Origin: Cyathus striatus
Taxonomy: Eukaryota; Basidiomycota; Agaricomycetes; Agaricales; Nidulariaceae
Length of the DNA: 64,000 nucleotides
Direction: 5' to 3'
NCBI GenBank assembly: GCA_025738555.1
Contig: JAOVFP010000023.1
Coordinates: 1,550,001-1,614,000 of the forward strand
The notes beneath the pieces are model-generated. The model saw only the letters and a list, made by a program, of their open reading frames with translations. It made no database searches and was not told the DNA's origin. A program made the position numbers and the translations under genes. Within the stretch, counting starts at the first letter, position 1, and every line of letters begins with the position of its first letter. Below are positions 47,201 through 60,472 of the stretch, piece by piece.

Positions 47201-50052
47201 GTGCTACAAGTCGAAGATGATGGCGCAGCCGACGTAAGACCTGAGCAAGACCTCCCTCTATCCCCAAGAGAAGACGTTCATGATGAAATTGGTGATAACA
47301 ATAAAACTGCGGATGTGGATTCTGATGATGAAAGCGATGAAGAAGAAGAAGCTGCAGAGTCTGTAATTCCTGATTTTCTAAAACCTTATGCCGTTGCGCC
47401 TGTGGATTGGGATCCTTCAGACAAGATCAAACCACCATTACTGCTTCGTGGTGTCCTTAGGCCGTATCAGTTCTCCGGCTTGGAATGGCTAGCTAGTTTA
47501 CATGCGAGAAATGTTAACGGCATTCTTGCAGATGAGATGGGGCTTGGGTAAGTATTCAGGTCTATCTTATTTGATTAAGCCTGACGATTACGGAAGAAAA
47601 ACGATACAAACAATTTCGTTACTTGCACACCTAGCCTGTGATAGAGGTATATGGGGTCCTCATCTGATTGTGCGCATCCTATATCTTGAAGGATTGTTTT
47701 TATCGTGCTAATATCAATTTCAAGGTTGTACCAACCAGTGTGATATTGAACTGGGAAATGGAGTTCAAGAAGTTTCTTCCAGGTTTCAAGATATTAAGTT
47801 ATCACGGATCGACAATACGTCGCAAGGAATTACGGAAAGGTTGGAATGACAAGTATCATTTCAATGTCTGCATTACTTCGTATGCACTAGCAAGTCGCGA
47901 TGCACATATCTTCAAGCGCAAACCGTGGTATTATATGATACTAGATGAAGCGCACATGATCAAGAACTTCAAGTCTCAACGGTGGAATATTTTACTAATG
48001 TTTCGTTCTTTTCGTCGATTACTCTTAACGGGAACTCCTCTACAAAACAACCTTACGGAATTATGGGCTCTTTTACAATTTCTCATGTCTGGTTCAAACT
48101 TTGCAAACTTGAGGGAATTCGGAGAATGGTTTTCAAGTAAGTGGATTGCTCTTGTTCGTAAGTTGCATCTGACATCTCTCTAGATCCCTTGGAAAAGGCT
48201 ATTGAGACCGGTAACACACTAGACGATGATACTATGCAGCGTGTCAATAAGTTGCATACTGTTCTCCGACCTTATCTTCTCCGCCGTCTAAAGAGAGATG
48301 TGGAGAAGGAGCTACCGCACAAGTACGATCATCTCGTGTTATGTCCGTTATCCAAGCGACAGCGGTTCCTCTATGATGAGTTTATGTCTCGTGCTGAAAC
48401 TCGCGATGATCTTCAATCAGGTATCTATCAAAAGATTGCCAATATCCTTATGCAGCTTCGCAAAGTATGCAACCATCCTGATCTCTTTGAAGTGCGGCCT
48501 ATTGTCACCTCCTTTGCAATGGGAAGATCTGTTGCTGCTGATTTCGAAATCAAGGAGCTTCTCATAAGAAAACGCTTCTTCGAAGAAAGAGACGAACATA
48601 TCGATTTGGACGTTTTAGGTCTGCAGTTTATTGACCTTCAGAATACACCACTCATAACAGCACTGGAGACAAGAAGACTTAATGCCACATCGCGATTGCC
48701 ATACATATCAGATATGCCTGGCGAACCGCCGCCAAAAGATACTCGCACTATTGCTGGTTGGCGTACATATTCAGCCTACATGGAACGTGCAAAGAAGATT
48801 GCTCATTGGTCACATGTTGGCTATCTAAATAGACTGCGTTGCGACAAGATCCCTATCTATAGCCAGGAGTGCCTCAGAACTTTGCAGAGGATGACACGCA
48901 AGATCTTGCCTTTTTCAGCTGTCGATACTCGATGCAACTACATGAGCACTGTCTTTCAAGTAAATCGGTGTATCAAATCTTACGCTGAGCGGGCGGAGGT
49001 GATGGCGTCTTTGATAGACAGGTTTGCGTTCGTGACACCCACCGCGGTGGCATTGGATATGCCAAGGATAGCGCTTTCAGGATACGAGAATACTATCCTG
49101 TCGCAGCCTTTGAACTTCGATGACGTCCTTCACCGTGCAAGTGTTAAACTCCAAATCGCCTTCCCAGATCCCTCTCTGCTACAGTATGATTGCGGAAAGC
49201 TCCAGCAGCTCACCGAGCTTCTCCGAGAGAAGAAAGCGGGCGGTCATCGTGTTCTCATCTTCACGCAGATGACTCGAATATTGGACATTCTCGAGATCTT
49301 CCTAAACTTCCACGGTTATCTCTACCTGCGACTTGATGGAGCCACCAAAATCGAAGACCGTCAGTACATTACGGAGAGGTTCAATGCTGATTCCAGAGTC
49401 TTTTGCTTTATTTCGTCGTCTCGTTCGGGGGGTGTTGGTATTAAGTAAGTTGCAGTATTATAACTTAACGATGATGCTTTCCTAACCTTCATTCAGTTTA
49501 ACAGGGGCGGACACCGTCGTATTCTACGATAGCGATTTCAACCCGCAAATGGACCGACAATGCGAAGACCGAGCTCATCGAATAGGTCAAATCCGCGATG
49601 TGCACATATACCGCTTCGTATCCCAATATACAGTAGAAGAAGCGATGCTTCGCAAAGCCAACCAGAAACGTTCGTTGGACGATCTCGTTATCCAGAAAGG
49701 CGAATTCGACTGGCGCACGCTGTTCAACGACGAAGGAGCACTGACAAAGGCGCTGGGTGAAGTTGAGGACACGGAAGATGCGATAGCAGCTGCTGCAGCT
49801 GCGAAGGAAGCGTTCGCATTGGAAGGTGCTGATGAAGCTGATTTTGGTGCGGATGCAACCGCTGTAGATACCGCTGCCCCCGAGTTTGAAAGTACCCCTG
49901 CGGAAGGTGCACCTGTCGCTGATGGTGCGGTGGATGCTACTCCTGGAGCAGATGTAGACGAGGAGGAAGAGGAAGGAGGAACGGTTGTCGACTACATGGT
50001 GACCATTGTTGAACGGGACTACGAGGATTTCTTCAAGGACTGGCGATTATGA
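44226..50052 (+). CDS. SWR1: SWR1-type Swi2/Snf2 ATPase of the H2A.Z exchange complex
   Basis: The motor of the SWR1 chromatin-remodelling complex, which replaces H2A by H2A.Z; about 1,780 aa. Exons are 44226-44486, 44547-44603, 44658-44693, 44748-45710, 45763-46422, 46475-47547, 47597-47669, 47725-48136, 48184-49444 and 49497-50052. A disordered, charged N-terminus leads to the HSA domain (about 46190-46410; [20 protein letters not shown]) and a strongly acidic stretch. Helicase motifs: [10 protein letters not shown] spliced to [13 protein letters not shown] (Walker A), [11 protein letters not shown] (DEAH), [20 protein letters not shown], and then [20 protein letters not shown] long insertion (48.5-49.15 kb) separates the lobes. 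The second lobe has [33 protein letters not shown] and [20 protein letters not shown]. The insert and HSA mark it as SWR1/INO80-type, and the conserved C-terminal part [19 protein letters not shown] favours SWR1. Confidence 0.96.
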
Positions 50053-50309
50053 TTCGGGTTCAGTTTTGTGCGATTTTTGACATGCTTTCCGGTTTTTTTT
50101 TTCTTGCTTCTTCGCTTTCCGTGTATATGGCTATGTTGTTATTACTATTTTTTTCTCTTATTCTACGCACACTTAAACATGCATGTACTCTGATTCAATA
50201 TCGGTAATATTACGGTAATACTTTACTTATCTGGAAAGCAACTTATAACAGCGGAGTGTATAGTAGAAGAGGGGATGAATAAATGTAAAAAGTAGTTGTG
50301 GTATCGATT

Positions 50310-51549
50310 CTAAGCGAGTTTTTGCATTATTGTCTTCATTTTCTCTTCGTAGGGTGCGAAGAGGGCTTTGAACTCCTGTGCATTCGTAGGAGCTTTGTTC
50401 GCTGATGGTGGGCGGAGCGACATCTCTGCGATACCGCGCAGTATCTCGGATTGAACGGTCGGCCGTGCGTGTGTCTGTTGAAAATAGTAAGCCCTAATTG
50501 TATATACGTCGAGAGAAAGGATAGACGCACCCGAGATGCGCCTTGAGCTGGAGACGGGGCACCAGAAGCGAAAGAATACCCCACGGGCTGTGGGGGTATG
50601 ATACCCATGGCAGATTTTGTTAGGGTCAGCGAGGTGGCTTTTAGATTTGGTGGTGGGACATCTACGTCCATTGTTGAGTCTGCTATGCTAGATACAGGCA
50701 CTGAAGATCTCTTGACGGGGAAAGGAACGATAGGTACTGTCATCGTCGTAGGAGTGTACGATGCGGGCCTCCCTTGCGGAGACTGAATATCCATCGGAGT
50801 GTGGACGGGTGGCACTTGCATGAAAGGGGTGGATGGTATGCCTGATGGCGTAAGCGAGAGAGGTATGCTTGAAGGTGTTGGAGGAGGCGGGGAACAGTTT
50901 GCTTGGAGCCATGCTGTTACATCTTGTGCTTGGGCGTTGAGGAGGAGTGCCCAGGTTGATATCACTTCCGCTGGGGGGTTCGGTTGGGCTTGTGCGAGGA
51001 TGCCGAGATGTTTCGCGGAATCGGGTGTGAGGGAGGGGTATTTTGATATTGGAGCTGGATAGATATACAAGTTAGGATTTATGGTGGCTGAAGAGGGAAA
51101 AGGGGCCGCAACTGGGGGGCGCGGGTGGACCCGACGCTTTCCTCTTCTCCGGTCCAGCTTTGCCGTGCAATTTTGAAGGAGTAGAGATCGTTTTCACATC
51201 GTCAGGCAAGTGACGCTGAAACCAATTATTGACATTGACGAGAGGGTATTCGTCCAACCCGGGCAACTTCTGTTTTCTACCCGTGTCAATTCCTCTCTTA
51301 CATCGAAATCTGACCATGGGTGAGGACGCACTCGGATTTTGTCGCGCAATTCTCTGCGATCATCGAGGCTGGGGTATCCTTCGTTTATGTGCTGTGCGAG
51401 GTAATCTGGGATTTTTGTGTTAATTCAAATGTTGTGAATTCAAAATTGAGTGTATTGGCACCTTTGAGAATTTGGACGCCTTTGCCACTCAGTCTGCTTG
51501 CGCGGCGTGAGTTTTTTGATCCTGAGGCTGAGGCTGATTCATGGTCCAT
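50310..51549 (-). CDS. Unrecognised protein with homeodomain-like segments
   Basis: A multi-exon minus-strand gene ending at 50310-50312. A plausible chain is 51549-51462 (MDHESASASGSKNSRRASRL), 51405 to about 51296, then an exon ending near 51130, one from about 51085 to about 50532, and the last from about 50478. Recognisable pieces: DYLAQHINEGYPSLDDRREL, followed after an uncertain junction by YPLVNVNNWFQRHLPDD. The latter resembles helix 3 of a homeodomain (V.NWFQ.R). A second similar arrangement follows: KYPSLTPDSAKHLGILAQAQ to AQDVTAWLQANC. The middle is Pro/Ser/Thr-rich and the C-terminus is EFKALFAPYEEKMKTIMQKL. The junction near 51290 would need an intron of only 32 nt, so that part of the model may be wrong. 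An in-frame ATG at 51621 could be the true start. I do not recognise the family; DNA binding is only an inference. Confidence 0.55.
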
Positions 51550-51621
51550 AGGTAGTCGCAGGGTAGTCGTGGGGAGGGTGGGGCAGGGGTGAAGAGGTGC
51601 GCAAGGTGCGTACGACGTCAA

Positions 51622-52335
51622 CGTGGTTTAGTGGGGCACAGCCACCTGTCAATAGGAGGATATTTTTACGAGGGTATATCGATCCGTCAGCGATTAGATT
51701 CTACCGTATTTCAGCCAAGGATCCTCCTCATTTCATTCGGACTTATCGGATTTGACATTATCACAAATATCTCTCCTTTCACAGGCTACTTACAGACTCT
51801 TACAGACTCCTCCAGACTCCTCTCCCAAGCAACTCCCAAGTGTATTTCACGAGGTGGGGTATATATGTGGGGTAAGCGGGGCTCACCATGGTTTGCTTCA
51901 GTCGTCGGCCACATCCGGCTCAGATCGCCCCGAATGCCGGCGAGGACACTTCTGAGATGTCTTTCGTGTTCCGTTCGTATGTGCTCACATTCCGCCTTGT
52001 ATACTTATGCGGTTAGAAAAGGAGATATGCGGGAAAAGCCGATCAACAAGCGCCGAAGGATTCCAGTTCTCCGTGCTTGTTGCCAGAGGCGGAGGTAAGT
52101 GCGGGTGTCCGCACGTCATCTGCATCGGAACATACCAATGCCTGAATCAGAACCGCCCTCCTTGGCTCGTGAAGCCCGGTAAATCGATTCCATGCGGGGT
52201 TTGTTGCGCATGATTATCCCCATCTCCCCCCCACATTCATACTTATACTCCAATATACCCTCTTCTGCTCTCCTTCTCTTCTCGCAACTCTGACGCGCTT
52301 CAATTCCTCCACGTTTTCTTCTCCATATCCCTACC
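51622..52335. other. Divergent intergenic region
   Basis: About 0.7 kb between the minus-strand homeodomain-like gene and the plus-strand carrier gene; it should contain both promoters. The open frame at 51589-52098 shows no family and is probably chance. Confidence 0.45.
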
Positions 52336-53556
52336 ATGTCAAGGAACAATAACAAGCAGCCCATTGGGTTTGCTACTCATATTACCGCTGGTGGCATGGC
52401 TGGTGCATGCGAGGCTGTAAGTGTTACAGTTTCCGAGGAAAGAGCTCGACGACCTAACGTTTGAGCAGTTGGTATGCCAGCCCCTAGACACCATTAAAGT
52501 CCGTATGCAGCTCTCCAAGTCGGGGCGTGCACCAGGAGTGAGTCATTCCATCCACAATTGATCCCATCTAACATTCCACAACAGACAAAAGCTAGAGGCT
52601 TTATCGCGACAGGCATCTTCATCGTAAAGCGCGAGACGCCCCTCGCCCTCTACAAGGGCCTCGGTGCAGTCCTCTCAGGCATCGTTCCCAAAATGGCCAT
52701 CCGTTTCGCCAGTTTCGAGACATACAAGGGCTGGCTCGCCGACAAGGAGACTGGAAAAACAAGCGTAGGGAACATATTCATCGGTGAGCAGCCCTCTCAT
52801 GCGGGGCCGAACTAAATTCCAATCACGCGCTCCACAGCTGGTCTTGGTGCGGGAACAACAGAAGCAGTTGCTGTCGTGACGCCCATGGAAGTCGTCAAAA
52901 TCCGTCTACAGGCGCAGCAGCATTCCTTGGCGGATCCCATGGAAGCGCCTCGTTACCGCAATGCAGGCCATGCCGTGTATACCATCGTCAGAGAAGAGGG
53001 AATCGCAACGCTCTATCGTGGTGTCTCATTGACCGCTTTGAGGCAGGCTACCAACCAGGGTGTGTATTTTGTTTCTGTTCCATGATGTTGTTTAATTGAT
53101 TCTACTTTCAGGTGCTAATTTTACTGCATACCAGGAGATCAAGAAGGTTGCGCACAAGTTCCAGCCTGAACTTACGGATTTGCCGTCCTACCAGCACATG
53201 ATTATTGGCTTGATTTCCGGCGCTATGGGGCCGTTCTCCAATGCTCCCATTGATACCATTAAGACGCGTACGTTGATATCCTCATCGTCCCGCATGTTCT
53301 CTCCTGATCTGGTTCATTGGTAGGTCTGCAACGAGCCACCGCCATCCCTGGACAGAGCGCCTTCCAGCGCATCGCTGCCATCGGAGCAGACATGTGGAAG
53401 ACTGAAGGTGTCCGGTCGTTCTACAAGGGTATCACCCCGCGCGTGTTGCGTGTTGCCCCAGGCCAAGCTATTGTGTTCGCCGTATACGAACGCGTGCGCG
53501 GTATGATTGAGAGTGTGCAGCCTAGAATACGGGAGGATGACGGGTACTCGGAGTAA
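52336..53556 (+). CDS. Mitochondrial carrier, succinate-fumarate type (SFC1/ACR1-like)
   Basis: An inner-membrane solute carrier of about 319 aa that probably exchanges cytosolic succinate for mitochondrial fumarate. Exons are 52336-52416, 52469-52537, 52585-52783, 52838-53059, 53112-53267 and 53324-53556; the sum is divisible by three. The three carrier repeats each show the PX[DE]XXK signature: QPLDTIKVRMQ, TPMEVVKIRLQ, and APIDTIKTRLQ (spliced). LALYKGLGAVLSGIVPKMAI followed by RFASFETYK strongly resembles yeast Sfc1. In the third repeat, SFYKGITPRVLRVAPGQAIV is typical. It ends with a short acidic tail. The substrate call rests on overall resemblance, not on a proven contact residue. Confidence 0.93.
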
Positions 53557-54011
53557 TATATCTTTCTTTCGTTCCGTTTCTATGGGTGTAAGTAATGGGA
53601 AGGATTTGATAGACGGTATAGTTTAGTACTACTACTGGTTACCCCTTCGGCATTTAGCATATTGTTTTTTATACCATTTAGCATACCAATGTATATTGTG
53701 TACTTGTTTTATTATCAACTCTTCTTTTTTTGGTATCTTATCGTTATCTTACTTGCCGATCCGAGGATTAGGTGATTGCGGTCCCGGCTTGTTCAGGCTT
53801 GTTTCTCATCCGTCACGTCCCCCTTCCTCGATCGCTCGTAAATTTCAAACTTGCCCCTATTCCTGTTAATTGGTGCCTCATATCCGTGGGGTTGACCTTG
53901 CTTGACGTATATTCACGAGTCGTAAGTCCGCTTTCATCGAAGCTTCCATGAAGAGCATCTGAAGAATATCAGATATCCCTTCATTAAGGCTTCTCCTTAT
54001 TATTTGGTAGT
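53557..54011. other. Intergenic, no gene seen
   Basis: About 0.45 kb between two plus-strand genes. No gene or clear TATA box recognised. Confidence 0.5.
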
Positions 54012-55287
54012 ATGTCGACAGCTAAGAAAGTTGTTTTGGTCCTTCATGGGTGCGGTAGCATTCTGCTAGACAGATGACTGCATGCATATTGACAGTTATA
54101 GGATAGATACTCTCAGAATGCTGCCACCTTCAGCAAGCGGGTATGTACCCCGTTCTTTGCTTTCGCAGAAAATGATTCTCATTTTATCCCGAACAGCTTG
54201 GAGCATTACGAAAAGAAGCAAAAGATATCGAAATGGGTATGTCATCCTCAAAATGTTTACTAATAGCCTTCGACTTACTCCGGATTCTCTGTTAGTGTTC
54301 ATAGACGCGCCCATTATTCTGCAGCCTGCAGACTTGGTATTCGCGACCCCAGGCAATGTAGCGTCGCAGCTGGACTCCTCGGAGGCCACCCCTGCAACAC
54401 AAGACCCCGCTCTTGCTCCTCGGGGCTGGTGGAAGGCAAATCAGGACAAAACAGAGTTTTATGGAATGGAGGAATCCATCAGTATGATCAGGGATGTGTT
54501 GAAAGAGCGGAAGTTTGATGTGAGTCATGGGTCTCTTTTTGCTCTTTGGATGAGATTCTGATTATCTTTGTTGTAGGGCGTGTTGGGGTTTAGGTGAGAT
54601 TATTCACATTGGTGATATGTGTTGTAGTTGACACGATATGTTGAAAGTCAGGGTGCAGCTTTTGCAGCGTTAATTTCGGCGTTGGTATGTATAGGATATC
54701 GTCTTGGCGACTTATTTTTGGCGCGATAGACTCTCTGACACACCCTTTCGACAGCTAGAAAGACCTGATTTCTATCCTTCTTTCCTTGTTGATGGTAAAC
54801 CCCCACATCCCCCTTTGTGAGTCTTACTTGGCCATCCTCTATCGTTTTCGTTCTATAACGTATCTGTCGTAAGCCAATTCTGCATCGCAGCAGCCGGATT
54901 CCTTCCCCGTGACAAGAATTGGGCATCATTATTCTCAACTCCTTACTCCACACCCACTTTGCACATTATCGGCAAGACAGATGTGGTCGTTACGGAAGAG
55001 CGTGCGCGGACGCTCGTCGATGCTTCTGCGAATGCGCGTGTAGTAGAGCATGAAGGAGGTGAGTTGGAGTGTTTTTCTTCCGCTGTTTCTGATTTTTGAT
55101 TTATATTTATAATCGGTCAATTTCAGGACATTTTGTGCCTTCGAAGGGTAATTGGAGGAAATTTATTGCTAATTATATGCGGGACCATACTACGACGAAT
55201 CCTGCGCCTCCGTTGGCTGGATCTGTGCCTGCTTCGGGAACTGCTACACCCGTTGAAGGTTCTGAGGAGGTTGCTATGAAGTTGTAG
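54012..55287 (+). CDS. FSH1-family serine hydrolase
   Basis: An alpha/beta-hydrolase of the fungal FSH1 (ovarian-cancer-gene-2-like) family. It has many small exons: 54012-54049, 54107-54140, 54197 to about 54237, about 54291-54518, and so on to the stop at 55287. It opens MSTAKKVVLVLHG spliced to YSQNAATFSKR, the usual start of these proteins. FIDAPIILQPADL and RGWWKANQDKTEFYGMEESI follow. The nucleophile elbow GVLGFSQGAAFAALISAL is assembled across an intron. The acid is probably in IIGKTDVVVTEERA and the His is in EHEGGHFVPSKGNWRKFI. A Pro/Ala/Thr-rich tail of about 30 residues ends the protein. Natural substrates of this family are poorly known, so I give none. Confidence 0.88.
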
Positions 55288-56481
55288 TATACTATTTAGA
55301 CGTTGGAAGGACATGGCAATTGTATAGATTTTAGAAGGTATGAACAGGCGCCAAATTGTTCATTTTCATTAACGAGATATTTCAGTTCATTACAGGAATA
55401 GACTTTAAGTTTGTCAAATATGGGATACATTTAAGAAGCCTCCAGTGACTGAGCTATGCTCTGCAAGGTTAGTTTCATTTACGAATAGTAAAAAGACATG
55501 ATGGTGTTTGATCAAGCACGATTGATTCTATCGACGACTTGAAACGGCATGTTTCGTGACGTGTCTCTCCGAATTGGATACACATGTTGGTATCAGACCG
55601 CATCGATCCTCCATCTTCCTTGACCGATCGTGGTCGTTCTATCCTTCGATGCCATGTTCCATTGCCGCTTTCTCGCGCTGCCGAGTACCGAAGTGCGCAG
55701 AGGCAGGGCTCAAGTGTGTAAGTTCCAGATGGGAGCGAGAGGCAATGTAAGTAAGTCTGGAGATCAGCACAGGAAGGGATAGTACATGGCCACAGTTGAC
55801 TCGACTGTCGGCATCAGTCTCCCAGGAAAATTATAGTCTATTCTTGCGCAGCGAAGATGCTCGGGATAGCTTCTTGCGGCAATTGTTGCCTTCTGTGATC
55901 TTCTGACTATAGGCATCAGATGTGCACATGATGCTCGCTGTGAACAGGGAGGCCTAGGCGTGGATCAAAAGACGACTGCCTGCATGATAGCAAGAGGATT
56001 GAAACGGTAGAATACGACGATGGTCTTGGTGGAGTGTGGGATGTCATAGATGAGGCGGTGGAAGTGTATAGATAACGCAGAGTGCCCGATAGGCATGCTG
56101 ATATGGCGGTGATGGGATTCATTGTGATGCAGAGTTGAATCAGCGTGTCGAGTGATATCAACACTCTGAATCAGGGCGAGTGGGCTGATCTGCAATGGGT
56201 ATTGTGGGCAGCTCGCCCCTACAATCGGCGGAAGATCTGTTAGACATCTTTGAGAAATCTGCCCGTCGAGAAACTAGATCGATTTTTTCGAGGGAGTAAA
56301 TCACATCTGTGACATGTCACGTCCATATTTGAATCAATAAGCGTACACAAAGCAGAGGCGAAAGATTATTGGCAGAACTTGCTTGACCAGTCTTTCCTCT
56401 ACACCCTCCCTCCACCTCCAGCCCTCTCCTGCTGCCCATCGTCCGTCAGTAGTCTCCCCGGAACGCGTAGATTATCTCAAA
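55288..56481. other. Intergenic, no gene seen
   Basis: About 1.2 kb between the hydrolase and the transportin gene. Short open frames on both strands (up to 82 codons) have no recognisable family. The last 100 bp are C/T-rich, as expected of a fungal promoter and leader. Confidence 0.45.
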
Positions 56482-59400
56482 ATGGCTTCCTGGGCGCCTC
56501 AGCAAGCGGGTTTGCAGGAAATCCTGCAAACTCTCCATGATTCAACTGACATGAACCCTGCGGTTCAACGAAACATTACTCAGGCAAGCCATTCGTTTTA
56601 CGCCCCCAACTCTAATGTGAAGGGTGTTCATGATTTTCGCCGCTGCTGCCTAGAAACTCAATCAATTCACGCGTGCACCGGAGTATATCGCCTATTTGGC
56701 GTACATCCTCAGTTCGATGCCACAGGAAGAGGAACGCATAAGAACGATTGCGGGGTATCTACTCAAGAATAACTCACGACTCATCCTTCAATCCCCGCCG
56801 CATGTTGTCGAATACGTCAAGCAAGCAGTATTGCAAGCCTTTAATAATGAATCCATCATGATTCGGAATGCCGCAAGTCAGGATATAGTGGCTTTCCTAG
56901 GTGTTCTTGAGCCGAGGAACTGGCCAGAGTGTTTACAGCAACTTGTAAACGCGCTGGATTCTCCCGATCTCGACAGACAGGAGGTAAGTTGCGCCACTAT
57001 GATTATCTACCGCATTTAACAGCACACTGTTATGTGGGGATTTTTTTTTTCTCGAATTTTCGAAATGATTTCTTCTGCGGTCACTTTTGTGCGCGATCTT
57101 CAAAGCGAGTCCCGCCTCTGAAGCTGTATTCAGATTTTCCGCTTCCCCCTCGTCCCTTTTTACTCTGATCCCTTTTTATCCGCATCGGTGACTAATCCGC
57201 GTTTTCCAGGCCGCGTTTAACGCGTTGGAGAAGGCCTGTGAGGACTATCCACGAAAAATGGACGTCGAAATTAATGGAACGCGACCCCTCGATTACATGA
57301 TTCCAAAGTTTTTAATGCTCTCCGAACACCCTTCCGCGAAGATGCGTTCTCACGCAGTGGCGTGTCTTTCATACTTTGTACCCATCAATTGCCAGTCTCT
57401 CTTCGTTCACATCGATAGCTTCATTGCTTGCTTATTCAAGCGCGCCTCCGATGACGACCCTGGCGTCCGTAGACATGTCTGTCAAGCACTGGTCCTCCTT
57501 CTCGCAGCCCGCCCCGAGAAGCTCATGCCAGAGATGTCAAATGTGGCGGAGTACATGTTGTATTCCACTAAGGACAAGAATGAAAACGTCGCCCTCGAAG
57601 CTTGCGAGTTTTGGCTCACATTTGCCGAGGATGCTGATCTTGCTCCTTATCTTCACCCCCTGCTTGATAAAGTTGCTCCTGTACTTTTGGATTGTATGGT
57701 TTATGGAGAGGATGATCTCCTCTGGCTTGAAGGAGACGCTGAAGATGCAGCGGTTCCCGATAAAGAGACGGATATTAAACCCCGTCATTACGGTGGGAAG
57801 TCTCATGGTCTCGAGCGTGAAGAGGTCGGAGCAGATGGATCTGACGCTCCCAAAGCTCGCATTGGGGCTTATGGCCAAGAGACCATTGACTCTGATGAAG
57901 AAGACGATTACGATCTTGATGACGACGATTTTGCCGACGAAATGTCGACCGAATGGAATCTGCGAAAGTGCGCAGCGGCTGCACTTGATGTGCTCGCGGT
58001 TAGGTTTAGCGGCGATTTGCTAAATGTTCTCTTGTCACCTTTGAAGGATAAGCTGTGGAGCGGTGACTGGTTGCAGAGGGAGAGTGGAATCCTCGCTTTG
58101 GGTGCTATGGCAGAAGGTTCGTCGTTTAAAACTCTCTTTTCTTGCTTGCCAATATAACTGACGATGTGATCCGCTTTATTCTCAGGATGCATCGAGGCAA
58201 TCGAACCTCATCTACCCACTCTTATTCCATATCTTATCAATACCCTCAATGATCCCAAGGTGAGTCGTGTTGTGTTAGGTCAACTTCAATCGTTGACGTT
58301 CTCGTGTTTAGCCTCTCGTACGTTCAATCACATGTTGGACTCTTGGCCGCTACGCTAGTTGGTGCGTGCAGCCCATTTCTGAGGAACACAAGAATCTTTA
58401 TTTCATTCCCACGATGGAAGGAGTACGTAGTTTTATTTGTTCCCCGATTCCCGACTATATTAAATACTTCACACCCCAGCTTCTCCGCATGGTCTTGGAT
58501 AACAATAAGCGAGTGCAGGAAGCCGGTTGTAGCGCATTTGCTACCTTGGAAGAAGATGCTGGTCAAGAACTTGCTCCTTATCTTGAACCGGTCCTTAGGA
58601 ACCTTGTATTTGCCTTCGACAAATATCAGCACAAGAACATGCTGATTCTTCTTGATGCCGTTGGCACTCTCGCAGATGCTGTTGGAAGGGCTCTGCAAAA
58701 CCCTGCATATGTCGAGATACTTATGCCTCCTCTTACGAACCGATGGGCTAAGCTTAAGGATGACGACGAGGATTTGATCCCTCTGTTAGAAGTAGGTCGA
58801 CTAACTCCATCACATTAATGATCTTACTAACTTCGTTTCCAAGTGTTTGGCTTCAGTAACAATAGCAATGGGTCCTGCATTCCTTCCCTACGCAGGTCCC
58901 GTCTTCGAACGATGCAACAATATTATTCACAAATCCCTTCTTCAATACCAAGCATATCAACAAAACCCAGATCTCGATGAACCAGACAGGTCCTTCTTAG
59001 TTGTGGCGCTTGATCTCCTCTCCGGTTTGACTCAGGGCTTAGGAATGGGCCTCGAGACGCTGATCAGCGCCAGCCAGCCCAACCTCTTGTCGTTGTTGAC
59101 TATCTGCCTGAAACATCCTCATGCACCTGTAAGACAATCGGCATATGCTCTTGTCGGTGACATGGCTATGGGGTGTTTCACCCTCCTTCGTCCTCATATG
59201 CCGGGTATTATGCCGGAGCTCATTCAACAACTTGATCCCGAGCCCAAGTTTGAGTTTGTCAGCGCTTCTAATAATGCTGCCTGGTCGGTTGGTGAAGTTG
59301 CATTGCGATACGGACGAGGTGAGCGGTACCTGATCGCTGATCATAGCTTTCAATCGTAGCTAACTGAGTCTTTTAACCAGATGACCCGGAATTCGCTCAG

Positions 59401-59888
59401 TGGGTGGGCCCCTTGATCTCAAGGCTGATCCCCATTCTTTTGCATCCTAAGGCACCACGAAGTCTTCACGAGAATGCTGCAGTGTCGATCGGCCGTATCG
59501 GCTTGATGCATCCTGGCCTTGTTGCTCCACATCTTCCTGAATTTGCGCAAGCTTGGTGCCAGGCTTTGTATGAAATTCGTGATAACGAAGAAAAAGACTC
59601 CGCATTCCGTGGACTCTGCACCCTCGTGCAGACCAACCCTGCTGGTATCGCGAAGGTACGTGGAACATGCTATTTATTCACCTAGAATTTCACTAAAGTT
59701 ATTTCCAGAGCTTATTATGGTTCTGCAACTCCATTGTCCGCTGGACTCATCCCTCTCCAGAGCTGAACAGCATGTTCCAGACCTTGTTAAGCGGCTTCAA
59801 AGCTCACGACGAGGCCGGGTGGGCTCTTCAAGTCGCATCGTTCCCTCCAGCCATTGCCGAACGCCTGAAGGCCCGCTATGGAGTGTAA
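56482..59888 (+). CDS. Transportin / karyopherin beta-2 (KAP104-like)
   Basis: A nuclear import receptor built of HEAT repeats that carries PY-NLS cargoes such as RNA-binding proteins and is released by Ran-GTP. It starts at 56482 ([20 protein letters not shown]), followed after an intron by [20 protein letters not shown]. Later segments are [40 protein letters not shown], the acidic loop [73 protein letters not shown] and [18 protein letters not shown]. The C-terminus is [20 protein letters not shown] then [10 protein letters not shown]. The acidic loop between HEAT repeats and the W-N-L-R-K-C-A-A segment are diagnostic for transportin. The intron at about 58422-58478 (57 nt) has no stop and is a multiple of three, so a retained-intron product would stay in frame. 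Confidence 0.96.
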
Positions 59889-60472
59889 AACCTTTTCTTA
59901 CCGGAACGTCCCAGCCAAAGAACTTTGTGTTAGCAATATAAGCCGTTTTGTCACGACATTTTGTCCTCGTTTGCTCTATCAACACCATTCCCTAACTGTC
60001 TGGTCTCCTATATCTCGTGTTTTCTTTTTCATCTCGGATCTTCAGTAGCAGTAGTCATTCTTCTTCAACTATAACTTGTGTGTCAATAGCCTTTGCATTG
60101 GTTTTCTCTTTCTTCCGACTATTGGCAGATCGTTCACCATAATGTGATATGTTTGCTTGTACGTCTCGTCATCTCTCATTTGACCATTTTACGTAGCATT
60201 AGTATTTAGTAGTTACAAGTAGTTAGTTAGTAGTGTAGTCATTATCCATTCCAGTAGATACAATATCTCATTTTTCAGTGCTTCCACATGTATACAGAGC
60301 TTACCCAGTCCTACTTTGAAAAAGTGTTTCAAATAGTGTAGTCTTACTTAGCGGAAAGGCCTTTGGATCTCTTGTATCCATCTCCCTCATTTATAATGCC
60401 ACACATTTGCCCCACATTTATTAGTGCAACAGCCTGTATGCATAGAAGCGGGGTATAGTTACTGTAAGTACA
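59889..60472. other. Intergenic between convergent genes
   Basis: About 0.58 kb between the stops of transportin (plus) and the lectin (minus). T-rich and without a gene; it should contain both polyadenylation regions. Confidence 0.5.
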
